The notes beneath the pieces are model-generated. The model ran no database searches. It was not told the origin of the DNA and saw nothing but the letters and a program-made list of their open reading frames with translations. From NCBI GenBank assembly GCA_947174975.1, contig CAMWLA010000003.1, positions 1 through 29,161 of the forward strand: DNA of 29,161 nt. Reading direction: 5' to 3'. The DNA is from an uncultured Clostridia bacterium (GTDB taxonomy: Bacteria; Bacillota; Clostridia; Christensenellales; Borkfalkiaceae). Shown in pieces: positions 1 to 5,685 of the stretch. The number at the start of each line of letters is the position of its first letter. The stretch's first letter is position 1. The translations under genes were made by a program, and so were the position numbers.

Positions 1-150
1 GATAATAGTTACAAATAGCGCTATTGTAAGAATTGCATTAAAAACTAAAATTATACCATTTGCTATCTCACCAAATATGAAACTTAAAATTGCGATAATA
101 ATACAAGCGATTACATCAAAAACCGAAACCACTTTTAAAAACGTTATCAT
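1..150 (-). CDS. Membrane protein, N-terminal fragment cut by window edge
   Basis: An open frame starts at an ATG at 150-148 and runs off the left edge without a stop, giving 50 residues. A Shine-Dalgarno-like AGAGGA lies about 7 bases upstream of the ATG. The fragment is almost wholly hydrophobic, with two likely membrane helices (about residues 5-26 and 32-50) separated by a short FGEIANG turn. It follows the DUF1828-like gene after 18 bases on the same strand, so it is probably the third gene of the operon that starts near 1030. No family can be named from 50 residues. The reading frame and SD are seen directly; operon membership is inferred. Confidence 0.55.
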   Translation of the reverse strand, partial: MITFLKVVSVFDVIACIIIAILSFIFGEIANGIILVFNAILTIALFVTII

Positions 151-168
151 AATATTATCCTCTGTATT

Positions 169-558
169 TTATTCAGTCAGCAAACTTATATTTGCAATTA
201 AAGTTAAGGCTTGCACGAAATATCCCAGATATATTTCTACGTACAAATCGTCGTCACTGGGTACGGTCATACGGAATACGTTGCCGTCAAGTATCAGACC
301 GTAACGCTTCATTATTACTTCCAATCTGTCGCGGTAATCTTCTATATCAATACCGTTGATTTCCAAGTAATCGCACGTTACGTGGCAATCGGACAAAATC
401 GGCAATCCGTTATCCGCATTAGTTACCCTTATTGCAATGCTATCGTCACTGTTCGGAAAAAAGAACGGAAAAGAAATGAACACCGCGTCTTTATCCTGAC
501 CGTCGGTAATTTTCACTGAATTTTTATACTTTTCTATAATTCTTTTAACGTCTATCAT
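169..558 (-). CDS. DUF1828-like hypothetical protein
   Basis: 129 residues, probably soluble and cytoplasmic, with no signal peptide or membrane helix. The order of conserved features fits the DUF1828 family as I know it: an early aromatic/proline-rich strand (ISFPFFFPNSDD), a 'variable beta strand then LxD' segment (GLPILSDCHVTCDYLEING), an 'R-x-x-L..IMKRYGL-x-LDG' helix and turn, and a C-terminal helix (YFVQALTLIANI). The function of this family is unknown; members occur in phage-like and accessory regions. The ATG at 558 follows the stop of the upstream DUF4275-like gene by 13 bases, with only a weak GTAAGAAG ribosome binding site, so coupling is likely. A role as an immunity or antitoxin-type protein is possible but only a guess from context. 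Confidence 0.6.
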   Translation of the reverse strand: MIDVKRIIEKYKNSVKITDGQDKDAVFISFPFFFPNSDDSIAIRVTNADNGLPILSDCHVTCDYLEINGIDIEDYRDRLEVIMKRYGLILDGNVFRMTVPSDDDLYVEIYLGYFVQALTLIANISLLTE

Positions 559-571
559 ACTTCTTACAATC

Positions 572-1012
572 TCACTTTTTGTTTTCCATAAAGTAAGGAC
601 CTATTCCGATATCCGTTTCGTGAGTAACGATATATGTCCAAGAAAAATCTTTCCCTACAACGTAAAACTCAAAATAGTCTTCGACTTTTTCAGCAGTATC
701 AAATTCTTCCGTAAGAGCAACCGGCGTATCTTCAAAATCAAATTGAAGAGAAAGCGCACCCTCTTTATCTGCTCTATCGAATGCTTTTCGCGCTTCGTCT
801 CCCTCTAAATATTCTCCATCGGGTATAATGTTATAATAAAATGCGTGCCATATATATCGTTTGCGTATGCATCTACGATACTGTGCGTCGGTAAGCTCGG
901 GAATAAATTCTTTCAGCCAACGCGCAAAAAAAGGATTTTTCTTAAAATTGCTATTATTTTTTGCAACCGCCCTTAACCGTTTTACAGCAGCCTTAAACTC
1001 TTTTTTATCCAT
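572..1012 (-). CDS. DUF4275-like hypothetical protein
   Basis: 146 residues from the ATG at 1012. A TTG six bases further upstream would add two residues but sits too close to the AGGGG ribosome binding site, whereas the ATG has about 8 bases of spacing. The N-terminal third is very basic and helical. The centre carries YIWHAFYYNIIPDGEYLEGD followed by EARKAFDRADKEGAL, which matches my memory of the DUF4275 signature (an LWH-F-SY block, then G-x-x-A-x-x-AF). The remainder is acidic with an aromatic C-terminal strand. The biochemical role is unknown; DUF4275 proteins are small soluble proteins often found as accessory genes. It is first in an operon with the DUF1828-like gene and a truncated membrane protein, driven by the promoter at 1036-1064. 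Confidence 0.55.
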   Translation of the reverse strand: MDKKEFKAAVKRLRAVAKNNSNFKKNPFFARWLKEFIPELTDAQYRRCIRKRYIWHAFYYNIIPDGEYLEGDEARKAFDRADKEGALSLQFDFEDTPVALTEEFDTAEKVEDYFEFYVVGKDFSWTYIVTHETDIGIGPYFMENKK

Positions 1013-1035
1013 ATTCAAAACCCCTGTTTATAAGA

Positions 1036-1064
1036 ATTATATACTTTTTTTACATTAATATCAA
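1036..1064 (-). promoter_or_regulatory. Sigma-A promoter for the DUF4275/DUF1828 operon
   Basis: Reading on the minus strand, TTGATA (1064-1059) is followed by a 17-base spacer and TATAAT (1041-1036). The start of transcription would fall near 1029, leaving a leader of about 17 bases that contains the AGGGG ribosome binding site for the ATG at 1012. Confidence 0.75.
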
Positions 1065-1074
1065 GTAAATAGCC

Positions 1075-1103
1075 GAGGTGCAATTTTGCACTTCCTTTTT
1101 TTT
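1075..1103 (+). terminator. Rho-independent terminator with no obvious upstream plus-strand gene
   Basis: GAGGTGCAA (1075-1083) pairs with TTGCACTTC (1086-1094) through one G-U wobble, and a run of eight T follows (1096-1103). The T-run exists only for plus-strand transcription, yet all genes to its left are on the minus strand. It lies just upstream of the minus-strand promoter at 1036-1064, so it may block antisense transcription coming from the left or be the remnant of a lost gene. Confidence 0.65.
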
Positions 1104-1172
1104 ATTTTCTGATGTTTATAAAAATTTTTTTGTGTCAATAAACATTTTCGTAAACGATTTAAGGAGGTGCTT

Positions 1173-1604
1173 ATGCGGTTTTTCAGACAGTTTTTAAAAC
1201 TTTTGGCGATAACGCTAATCGCATCTGCACTTATCGTAGTAATTGCCGTATGCCAGACAAGACCTTGCTTCGAGGGAAGCGAAAGCTATTCGTTTTTTGT
1301 GGGCAACACCTCGAAAAACTGCAAAGAAGTGCGCGCGGACAGTAACGCAGCATTGAAAAAGCTTACCCTTTCAAACGTGTGCGGAGAATGTGCGGAATAT
1401 TCCGAGTTCGATTTTGAAAGCTATTTAAAATCGGTCAACGGCGAAATAGTTTTCGTGGAAGAGCTTTCCGACAGCGTAAACTACTACTGCAAAGCCGACT
1501 TGCCCTATTCGGTTAATCTGTACGGCGAGGAAATAAATCTTCACGTGTGCGTGAAATCCGATTCCGTGAAAGTAGGGACGCCGATAATATTCGGAGGGTA
1601 CTAA
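1173..1604 (+). CDS. Unknown membrane-anchored or secreted cysteine-containing protein
   Basis: 143 residues from the ATG at 1173, which has a perfect AAGGAGG five bases upstream (1161-1167). The in-frame GTG at 1167 lies inside that Shine-Dalgarno and is not the start. Residues about 7-26 (LLAITLIASALIVVIAV) form one hydrophobic helix after a basic N-terminus, so it is a signal anchor or signal peptide. There is no convincing lipobox, because the first Cys follows Ala-Val. The extracytoplasmic part has seven further cysteines or so, including a CGEC pair, suggesting disulfides or metal binding. I do not recognise the family. It is 80 bases upstream of the M23 gene on the same strand, and a shared transcript is plausible. 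Confidence 0.7.
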   Translation: MRFFRQFLKLLAITLIASALIVVIAVCQTRPCFEGSESYSFFVGNTSKNCKEVRADSNAALKKLTLSNVCGECAEYSEFDFESYLKSVNGEIVFVEELSDSVNYYCKADLPYSVNLYGEEINLHVCVKSDSVKVGTPIIFGGY

Positions 1605-1684
1605 AAAAATTTATTAAAGCGGTGTATAAAAATTTTTACCGCTGGCAATAAAAAATTTGCAAGACAAAAATAAGGAGATTTTAT

Positions 1685-2326
1685 ATGGAAAACAAAAAAG
1701 GCAAAAAGAAAGTTTTACTCTACTACCTGATTTTAGCGGCTTGTCTGCTTATAATCGCGGCAGTGACGGTAACCGTTGTGCTTACCGTAGGAAGAAATAC
1801 GGCGCCCGTATCAGACGGACAACAGAGCGAAGAACCCAACAAGGATCCCGACGACGGCAAGGAACCCGTTGACCCCGACGACGGCAAGGACAAGCCTACG
1901 AATACCGACGACGGCAAGTATCGTCTGCCTATGGACAAGTCCAACGTGACTTGCGGTTACGAGTTTGCGCACGATATAACCTTAAACAGATATCTTGTGC
2001 ATCAGGGAATGGACTTTGACGGCAAAGCGGGCGACAAGGTATACGCAGCTCTTGACGGAACCGTAGCCAAGGTTGTCAGAGACGATCTTCTCAACGAGAA
2101 TTACGTTACCATCACCCATAAGGACGGCATGACTTCCACCTATCTGTATATTGACGCCAAGGAAGGACTTAAAGCGGGCGATACCGTAAAGAAAGGCGAC
2201 GTTATCGGCACGATTGCAGTTGCCGGCGGTATGGAAATGGACCAAGGCGAGCACCTCCACTTTGAAATGAGAACGAACGGTAAAACCGTTGACCCCGACA
2301 CCTACCTCGACATAGTCGAAAAATAA
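1685..2326 (+). CDS. M23 (LytM/SpoIIQ-like) peptidase-family protein, membrane anchored
   Basis: 213 residues; the ATG has AAGGAG 7 bases upstream. A basic cytoplasmic N-terminus is followed by one membrane helix (about 11-36). A low-complexity acidic linker follows (about 45-78) with three DDGK units. The M23 domain (about 80-210) then retains the zinc ligand pattern H106-x3-D110 (VHQGMD) and H190-L-H192 (GEHLHFE). The family His normally found in the T-x-Y-x-H-L motif is replaced by Tyr (TYLYI, Y155), which is reminiscent of the SpoIIQ branch, where this position is also not His as I recall. It may therefore be a structural peptidoglycan- or partner-binding protein rather than an active endopeptidase. 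The assignment to the M23 fold is firm; the SpoIIQ comparison is tentative. Confidence 0.88.
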   Translation: MENKKGKKKVLLYYLILAACLLIIAAVTVTVVLTVGRNTAPVSDGQQSEEPNKDPDDGKEPVDPDDGKDKPTNTDDGKYRLPMDKSNVTCGYEFAHDITLNRYLVHQGMDFDGKAGDKVYAALDGTVAKVVRDDLLNENYVTITHKDGMTSTYLYIDAKEGLKAGDTVKKGDVIGTIAVAGGMEMDQGEHLHFEMRTNGKTVDPDTYLDIVEK

Positions 2327-2343
2327 AATCACCGAAAAATTAT

Positions 2344-2393
2344 GCATAGCGGAACTGCCCTTGAAGTTCCGCTATGCCCTTTTGTTAATTTTT
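2344..2393 (+). terminator. Rho-independent terminator after the M23 gene
   Basis: A perfect 13-bp stem, GCATAGCGGAACT (2344-2356) with AGTTCCGCTATGC (2365-2377), closes an 8-base loop. It is followed by CCTTTT and further T-rich sequence. It lies 18 bases after the stop of the M23 gene. Confidence 0.92.
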
Positions 2394-2401
2394 ATAAAAA
2401 T

Positions 2402-2427
2402 TTGTTATATTTGACAAAAAATAACAA
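2402..2427. repeat. Inverted repeat TTGTTAT...ATAACAA in AT-rich leader region
   Basis: TTGTTAT (2402-2408) and ATAACAA (2421-2427) form an inverted repeat with a 12-base gap, in a very AT-rich stretch (about 2385-2530) that holds no gene I can support. The half-site resembles the TTGTTAG/CTAACAA boxes nearer the promoter and may be a weaker regulator site. Confidence 0.35.
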
Positions 2428-2482
2428 AAATAAATTTTCATATCGGAAAATTAACATAATTTATAATTTCAAACATATTATA

Positions 2483-2592
2483 TTGTTAGAAACTAACAAA
2501 AATAACTTTTTAAAATTTTTTTGAAATGTTATTGACTAACACTTTAAGCAGTGCTATACTACGGGTGAAATTTGAAAGAGAACTAACAAAAA
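2483..2592. repeat. Operator-like CTAACA boxes around the small-peptide promoter
   Basis: A perfect palindrome, TTGTTAG-AAA-CTAACAA (2483-2499), lies 32 bp upstream of the -35. Single CTAACA boxes recur between the -35 and -10 (2536-2541) and immediately before the ribosome binding site (2583-2588). The 12-mer AACTAACAAAAA occurs identically at 2491-2502 and 2581-2592. Sites upstream of, within and downstream of one promoter are what would be expected for a dedicated repressor or activator. The repeats are seen directly; regulatory function is inferred. Confidence 0.55.
2532..2560 (+). promoter_or_regulatory. Sigma-A promoter for the 32-aa peptide gene
   Basis: TTGACT (2532-2537), a 17-base spacer and TATACT (2555-2560) make a near-consensus promoter. 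The expected transcription start near 2567 leaves a leader of about 39 bases that carries a CTAACA box and AAGGAGG. The spacer overlaps a CTAACA box, so a protein bound there would compete with RNA polymerase. Confidence 0.82.
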
Positions 2593-2605
2593 GGAGGATT
2601 TGAGA

Positions 2606-2704
2606 ATGTTTTTCTACGAGAATCTTAACGAAATGGAAGCAGATGAAAACAACGAACTCGCCGTATCCCCTATAGAATACGTCGTATTAAACTGCGGAAG
2701 ATAA
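2606..2704 (+). CDS. 32-residue acidic peptide, possible RiPP precursor or signalling peptide
   Basis: ATG to TAA, 32 codons, with AAGGAGG at 2591-2597, its own near-consensus promoter (2532-2560) and its own terminator, so it is a complete monocistronic gene despite its size. The first 24 residues are strongly acidic (six Glu, one Asp, no Lys or Arg; begins MFFYENLNEMEAD). The last residues switch to a hydrophobic, neutral-to-basic tail, SPIEYVVLNCGR, with the only Cys and only Arg in positions 30 and 32. There is no signal peptide or membrane helix. An acidic leader with a short Cys-containing tail resembles peptide natural-product precursors or unprocessed signal peptides, but no maturase or transporter is in the window, so this is unproven. 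A regulatory leader peptide is unlikely, since no plus-strand gene follows before the terminator. Confidence 0.68.
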   Translation: MFFYENLNEMEADENNELAVSPIEYVVLNCGR

Positions 2705-2729
2705 TTTCGCCACCAAAAACTAAAGCAAT

Positions 2730-2772
2730 CCCCGCCGCGGCTTTGTCCGCAGCGGGGTTTATTAATTTATTT
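2730..2772 (+). terminator. Rho-independent terminator after the 32-aa peptide gene
   Basis: CCCCGC (2730-2735) and GCGGGG (2752-2757), then GCGG (2737-2740) and CCGC (2747-2750), form a stem with one C-A mismatch and a CTTTGT loop. TTTATTAATTTATTT follows on the plus strand. The stem also lies just beyond the minus-strand regulator gene, but no T-run follows it in that direction. Confidence 0.8.
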
Positions 2773-4111
2773 CGATACTTGAAATCTGTTTTTCGGTTAC
2801 GCCCGAATAGTTGATAATAGCGCACTTGTCCAAAACGGGCGCGGGTGAAAGTAAATAATCGGAAACGCACTTTAAATTTATTCCGATTTTTTTTGCCCTC
2901 TCCTTCACCTCTTCGTCGTTTTTTGCCGTGGGAAAACGGATTAAAAGATGAAGTCCGCTTCCCGTATCCAAAACTTCGGTAGGGTACGGCAAAAGCTTAA
3001 CCTTTTCGTAAACGGCTTGCCGAACCGCCTTATAGCGGTTTTTCAACCTTGAAATGTGCCTTTCGAAAAATCCGCCGTCAAGCATTTTTGCAAGCGTCTT
3101 CTGCTCGAATAAGGGAACGGCGCATGCGCTCGATTCGAATAGTTTCAAATACCTTTCGTACAGTCCGTGCGGCAAAACCATATACCCCATACGCATTGAC
3201 GGGGCAAGGCTCTTTGAAAAGGTATTCATATAAATTACTCTGTCGGGGCAGAGGTTATACGCGCACTGCAAGGGCTTGCCGACAAGGCGGAATTCGCTGT
3301 CGTAGTCGTCCTCTACTATATATCCGTCGTTTTCGCGCGCCCATTTTATAAGGCGAAGCCGTTCGGAAACGGGCGCAACCGCCCCCGTCGGGAACTGGTG
3401 CGACGGAGAAAAATGTACGACCGTAGCCCCGCTTTTTTCCACCTCACCGCAGTTTATGCCCGCATCGGTTACACCTACACCAACGACCTCGGCGCCGTTT
3501 AAAATATAGGTTGAACGTATTTTTCCGTAGCCGGGGTTTTCGACTGCGTAAAGCTTGTCCCGCCCCAAAAGCTGAACGATAATTCCGTAAAGATACTCGG
3601 CGCCCGCGCCGATAACGATATACCTCGGGTCGACGTCTATCGCGCGCGCCCGGTAAAGGTAGCTTGCAACCGCCCTTTTAAGCTCGGCGTCGCCGTCGCA
3701 CGGAACGCGCTGTAAAAGATGCTCTCCGCAGTCGGAAAGCACACTTCGCATCAGCCTCGACCACACCGAAAAGGGAAACAGCTCGGTCAAAGTATTGCCC
3801 TTTACGAAATCTATTTTGTATTCGGCCTTTTTCTCCCGAACAATTTCGGGCAGTTCGCGCTTGCCGTAAAAATCGGCGTTTACCTCTTCAACGAAATATC
3901 CGCTGCGTTCCTTGGAATAAATATATCCCTCGGCAAGAAGCTGGTCGTACGCGTTCTGCACGGTTATCACGCTGACGGACGCATTTTCCGCCATTGCCCT
4001 TTTTGACGGAAGACGAAACCCGCTTTTAAGCTTGCCCGATAAGATATCGTCACGGATATGCTCGTACAGAGAATAATATTTATTTTTTTCGTCTAAATCG
4101 TAGCTTAACAT
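2762..4111 (-). CDS. MocR/PdxR-type transcriptional regulator (GntR HTH fused to PLP aminotransferase domain)
   Basis: 449 residues. Residues about 10-76 are a GntR-family winged helix (RLPSKRAMAENASVSVITVQ, then the wing EGYIYSKERSGYFV). Residues about 100-445 are a fold-type I aminotransferase domain with the PLP-related motifs SPSHQFPTG (235-243), EDDYDSEF (267-274) and TFSKSLAPSMRMG, in which K300 is the expected PLP-binding lysine. MocR-family proteins sense pyridoxal phosphate or amino compounds and usually act on a divergent promoter. The gene is divergent from an ECF transporter S component with interleaved promoters, which suggests a PdxR-like role in vitamin B6 salvage; the effector is inferred, not seen. 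No clear Shine-Dalgarno precedes the ATG at 4111, though TTGACA-17-TATTAT lies 37 bases upstream. Family assignment is firm. Confidence 0.9.
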   Translation of the reverse strand: MLSYDLDEKNKYYSLYEHIRDDILSGKLKSGFRLPSKRAMAENASVSVITVQNAYDQLLAEGYIYSKERSGYFVEEVNADFYGKRELPEIVREKKAEYKIDFVKGNTLTELFPFSVWSRLMRSVLSDCGEHLLQRVPCDGDAELKRAVASYLYRARAIDVDPRYIVIGAGAEYLYGIIVQLLGRDKLYAVENPGYGKIRSTYILNGAEVVGVGVTDAGINCGEVEKSGATVVHFSPSHQFPTGAVAPVSERLRLIKWARENDGYIVEDDYDSEFRLVGKPLQCAYNLCPDRVIYMNTFSKSLAPSMRMGYMVLPHGLYERYLKLFESSACAVPLFEQKTLAKMLDGGFFERHISRLKNRYKAVRQAVYEKVKLLPYPTEVLDTGSGLHLLIRFPTAKNDEEVKERAKKIGINLKCVSDYLLSPAPVLDKCAIINYSGVTEKQISSIEIN

Positions 4112-4142
4112 CTGATATTATCAATTTTTATTAATTTGGATA

Positions 4143-4171
4143 TTTTCATAATACCACGATTGGAATATAAT
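4143..4171 (+). promoter_or_regulatory. Promoter of the ECF S component, implying a leaderless mRNA
   Basis: TTTTCA (4143-4148), 17 bases, then a perfect TATAAT (4166-4171). Only 9 bases separate the -10 from the ATG at 4181, so transcription should begin within about 0-3 bases of the start codon. The weak -35 suggests that an activator, possibly the divergent MocR-type protein, is needed. Confidence 0.6.
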
Positions 4172-4176
4172 GTCAA
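4148..4176 (-). promoter_or_regulatory. Sigma-A promoter of the MocR-type regulator
   Basis: On the minus strand TTGACA (4176-4171), a 17-base spacer and TATTAT (4153-4148) form a near-perfect promoter. It overlaps the plus-strand promoter of the ECF S component at both hexamers. Confidence 0.8.
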
Positions 4177-4180
4177 AGCT

Positions 4181-4828
4181 ATGAAAAACAAAAAGGCTTT
4201 TTTTACAACGAAATGGATTGCTTACACGGCCATGCTGACCGCACTCGTGGTCGCAACGGGATATATCCCGGGGATACCCGTACTCACCGGTAAAATTTAT
4301 TGGTGCGACTTCGTGATATATCTTGCGGCATACATAACCGACCCTCTGGCTTCGTTTATCGTCGGCGGAATAGGCACGACCTTTTTCGACTTGTTCGGCA
4401 TAAACGGCACGGCGTACAACGCAATACCGTCACTGTTCATTCACGGAGTTCAGGGACTTTGCGCAAGCGTACTGTTTATGCTTTGGAGAAAATTTGTGCC
4501 CTGCAAAAATAACACTAAGAAGGAAGTGCTCGGCGCGGTTATATCAAGCATACTGCCCGCACTTATCGTAATTTTCGGATATTTTATAAAGCGCCTTACC
4601 TGGGAGCATTTGGCGGTTGAAATTGCGCTTTACAAAATGCCCGCCAACGTTTTGCAGGAAATTGTAGGTATAACGATTGCCGTTATAATCTGCTACGCAA
4701 CTTCCTTTAAAAGGCAGCTTGAAAAGAACAATTTGCTGCCCGACTTTGCAAAAGAAATTCTCGACAAAGCCCCTCCGCAGGAAAATACGGAAAACGAAGA
4801 AATTACCGAGGAACAAAACTTCGAATAA
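4181..4828 (+). CDS. ECF transporter S component, possibly for vitamin B6
   Basis: 215 residues from the ATG at 4181; a longer frame from a TTG at 4136 has no ribosome binding site and would cross the regulator's promoter. About five or six membrane helices span residues 12-190, with the pattern of riboflavin/pyridoxine-type S components: AYTAMLTALVVATGYIPGIP, TGKIYWCDFVIYLAAYITDP, IVGGIGTTFFDLFG and the gly-rich LFIHGVQGLCASVLF. The C-terminal 30 residues are acidic and cytoplasmic. S components bind a vitamin in the membrane and share the energising EcfA-A'-T module, which is not in this window. The divergent PdxR-like regulator suggests a B6 vitamer as substrate; that is inference. No Shine-Dalgarno is visible and the promoter predicts a leaderless transcript. 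Confidence 0.85.
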   Translation: MKNKKAFFTTKWIAYTAMLTALVVATGYIPGIPVLTGKIYWCDFVIYLAAYITDPLASFIVGGIGTTFFDLFGINGTAYNAIPSLFIHGVQGLCASVLFMLWRKFVPCKNNTKKEVLGAVISSILPALIVIFGYFIKRLTWEHLAVEIALYKMPANVLQEIVGITIAVIICYATSFKRQLEKNNLLPDFAKEILDKAPPQENTENEEITEEQNFE

Positions 4829-4840
4829 ATTCATACAATT

Positions 4841-4873
4841 AAAAAAGCTCCCGAACTATTCGGGAGCTTTTTT
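4841..4873. terminator. Bidirectional Rho-independent terminator
   Basis: A6, then GCTCCCGAA (4847-4855), loop CTA, TTCGGGAGC (4859-4867), then T6. The symmetric A and T runs let it end both the plus-strand ECF gene and the minus-strand gene that finishes at 4879. Confidence 0.93.
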
Positions 4874-4878
4874 ATAGT

Positions 4879-5481
4879 TTAATTTTGTTGTGCGATTTCC
4901 GCTGTTTCTTCGTTTTGCACGAAGTCGGGCGTACCGGGGTTGAAATCGGCAAGCTTTATTCTTTCGCCCGCATACTGCTTGAAATATATTGCCTTTATCG
5001 TTGAAAGCTCCTCTGTAGAAAGTGCCGTCTTGTCGATAACGAGTGCCAGCGACGGGGTCACGTAAATGAACATATACCGTTTACCTTCAAGCGTTTTACA
5101 TACTGCGCTGTCGTAGTATTTGGAAGCGTGTAAGATCTCGCCTTCAACCTCTTCCTTCGCGCAGATGCCGCCCTTATAAAACTCGTACTCGTATACCGTG
5201 CGGGGCATCGATTTTTGCAAGTCCTTTTTAAGCGAAAACTTAATCATTGCGCCCAAGGCAGTTATAAGCAGACAGAACAGAAAGAGCCCGAACATAAGTC
5301 CCGCCAAATCGGGTTTTTGCAAATAGTAAAATATGAATATTAACACTATAAAAACTACGGACACAGCAAGCGAACCTGCAATAAGCTTATTGCTTGTTTT
5401 GCGCGACGGCGCGTTTAATTCCTTTTTCGCCTCGGCAGTGTACTCCGTGCGAACCTTTATCGTGTTCTTTTCTGTTATCAT
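4879..5481 (-). CDS. Two-helix membrane protein, possibly YcxB-like
   Basis: 200 residues from the ATG at 5481, which has CGGAG six bases upstream; the longer frame from a TTG at 5511 is not needed. Two adjacent membrane helices (about residues 34-57 and 63-83; SLAVSVVFIVLIFIFYYL and MFGLFLFCLLITALGAMI) are followed by a cytoplasmic domain of about 110 residues. Features such as YEYEFYKGGI, an acid strand, ILHASKYYD, YMFIYVTPSLALVIDK and a final helix recall the YcxB-like domain, in which an amphipathic strand pair precedes 'x-ai.i.K'. The function of that family is unknown. It is monocistronic: it has its own promoter at 5625-5653, a leader of about 135 bases containing a dispersed repeat, and a shared terminator. 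Confidence 0.65.
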   Translation of the reverse strand: MITEKNTIKVRTEYTAEAKKELNAPSRKTSNKLIAGSLAVSVVFIVLIFIFYYLQKPDLAGLMFGLFLFCLLITALGAMIKFSLKKDLQKSMPRTVYEYEFYKGGICAKEEVEGEILHASKYYDSAVCKTLEGKRYMFIYVTPSLALVIDKTALSTEELSTIKAIYFKQYAGERIKLADFNPGTPDFVQNEETAEIAQQN

Positions 5482-5530
5482 TTTTTTCTCCGATTTGTCA
5501 ATATTTTGCAAGCACTTATGCGATTTGGAG

Positions 5531-5551
5531 AAGCAAGCAAAACAAGGTGCG
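5531..5551. repeat. Dispersed repeat fragment, copy 1
   Basis: AAGCAAGCA followed by A, AACAAGG, T and GCG matches 28613-28633 with only two differences in 21 bases. Here it lies in the 5' leader of the membrane protein gene. The sequence around the two copies is otherwise different, so only a core is shared in this window. Confidence 0.45.
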
Positions 5552-5624
5552 CAAAAGCTTGTCGATAGCCTCTTGCCCGAGCAGAAGCTCAGCTCCTGAA
5601 AATTGGTTTTGTAAAAGTATATAA

Positions 5625-5653
5625 ACTATATCAGATTTTTTAAATATTGTCAA
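5625..5653 (-). promoter_or_regulatory. Sigma-A promoter for the 200-aa membrane protein
   Basis: On the minus strand TTGACA (5653-5648), a 17-base spacer and TATAGT (5630-5625). It begins immediately after the ddl-operon terminator. The leader of about 135 bases is unusually long for this window. Confidence 0.8.
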
Positions 5654-5657
5654 TTTT

Positions 5658-5682
5658 AAAAGCGGGGACTTGCCGTCCCCGC
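5658..5682 (-). terminator. Terminator of the tsaE-ddl operon
   Basis: GCGGGGAC (5662-5669) pairs perfectly with GTCCCCGC (5675-5682) around a 5-base loop, and on the minus strand TTTT follows. It starts 3 bases after the ddl stop codon. Confidence 0.85.
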
Positions 5683-5685
5683 AAT

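Noticed and set aside
77..304. A 75-codon plus-strand open frame
   Set aside because: It overlaps the DUF1828-like gene and the truncated membrane protein on the opposite strand, lacks a ribosome binding site, and has no family features.
1613..1640. Terminator between the unknown gene and the M23 gene (AGCGGT with ACCGCT)
   Set aside because: Only six base pairs, an AT-rich interior and no T-run, so termination is doubtful and co-transcription is kept open.
2606..2704. AgrD-type autoinducing peptide
   Set aside because: There is no hydrophobic N-terminal helix, the Cys is followed by only two residues, and no agrB-like gene is present.
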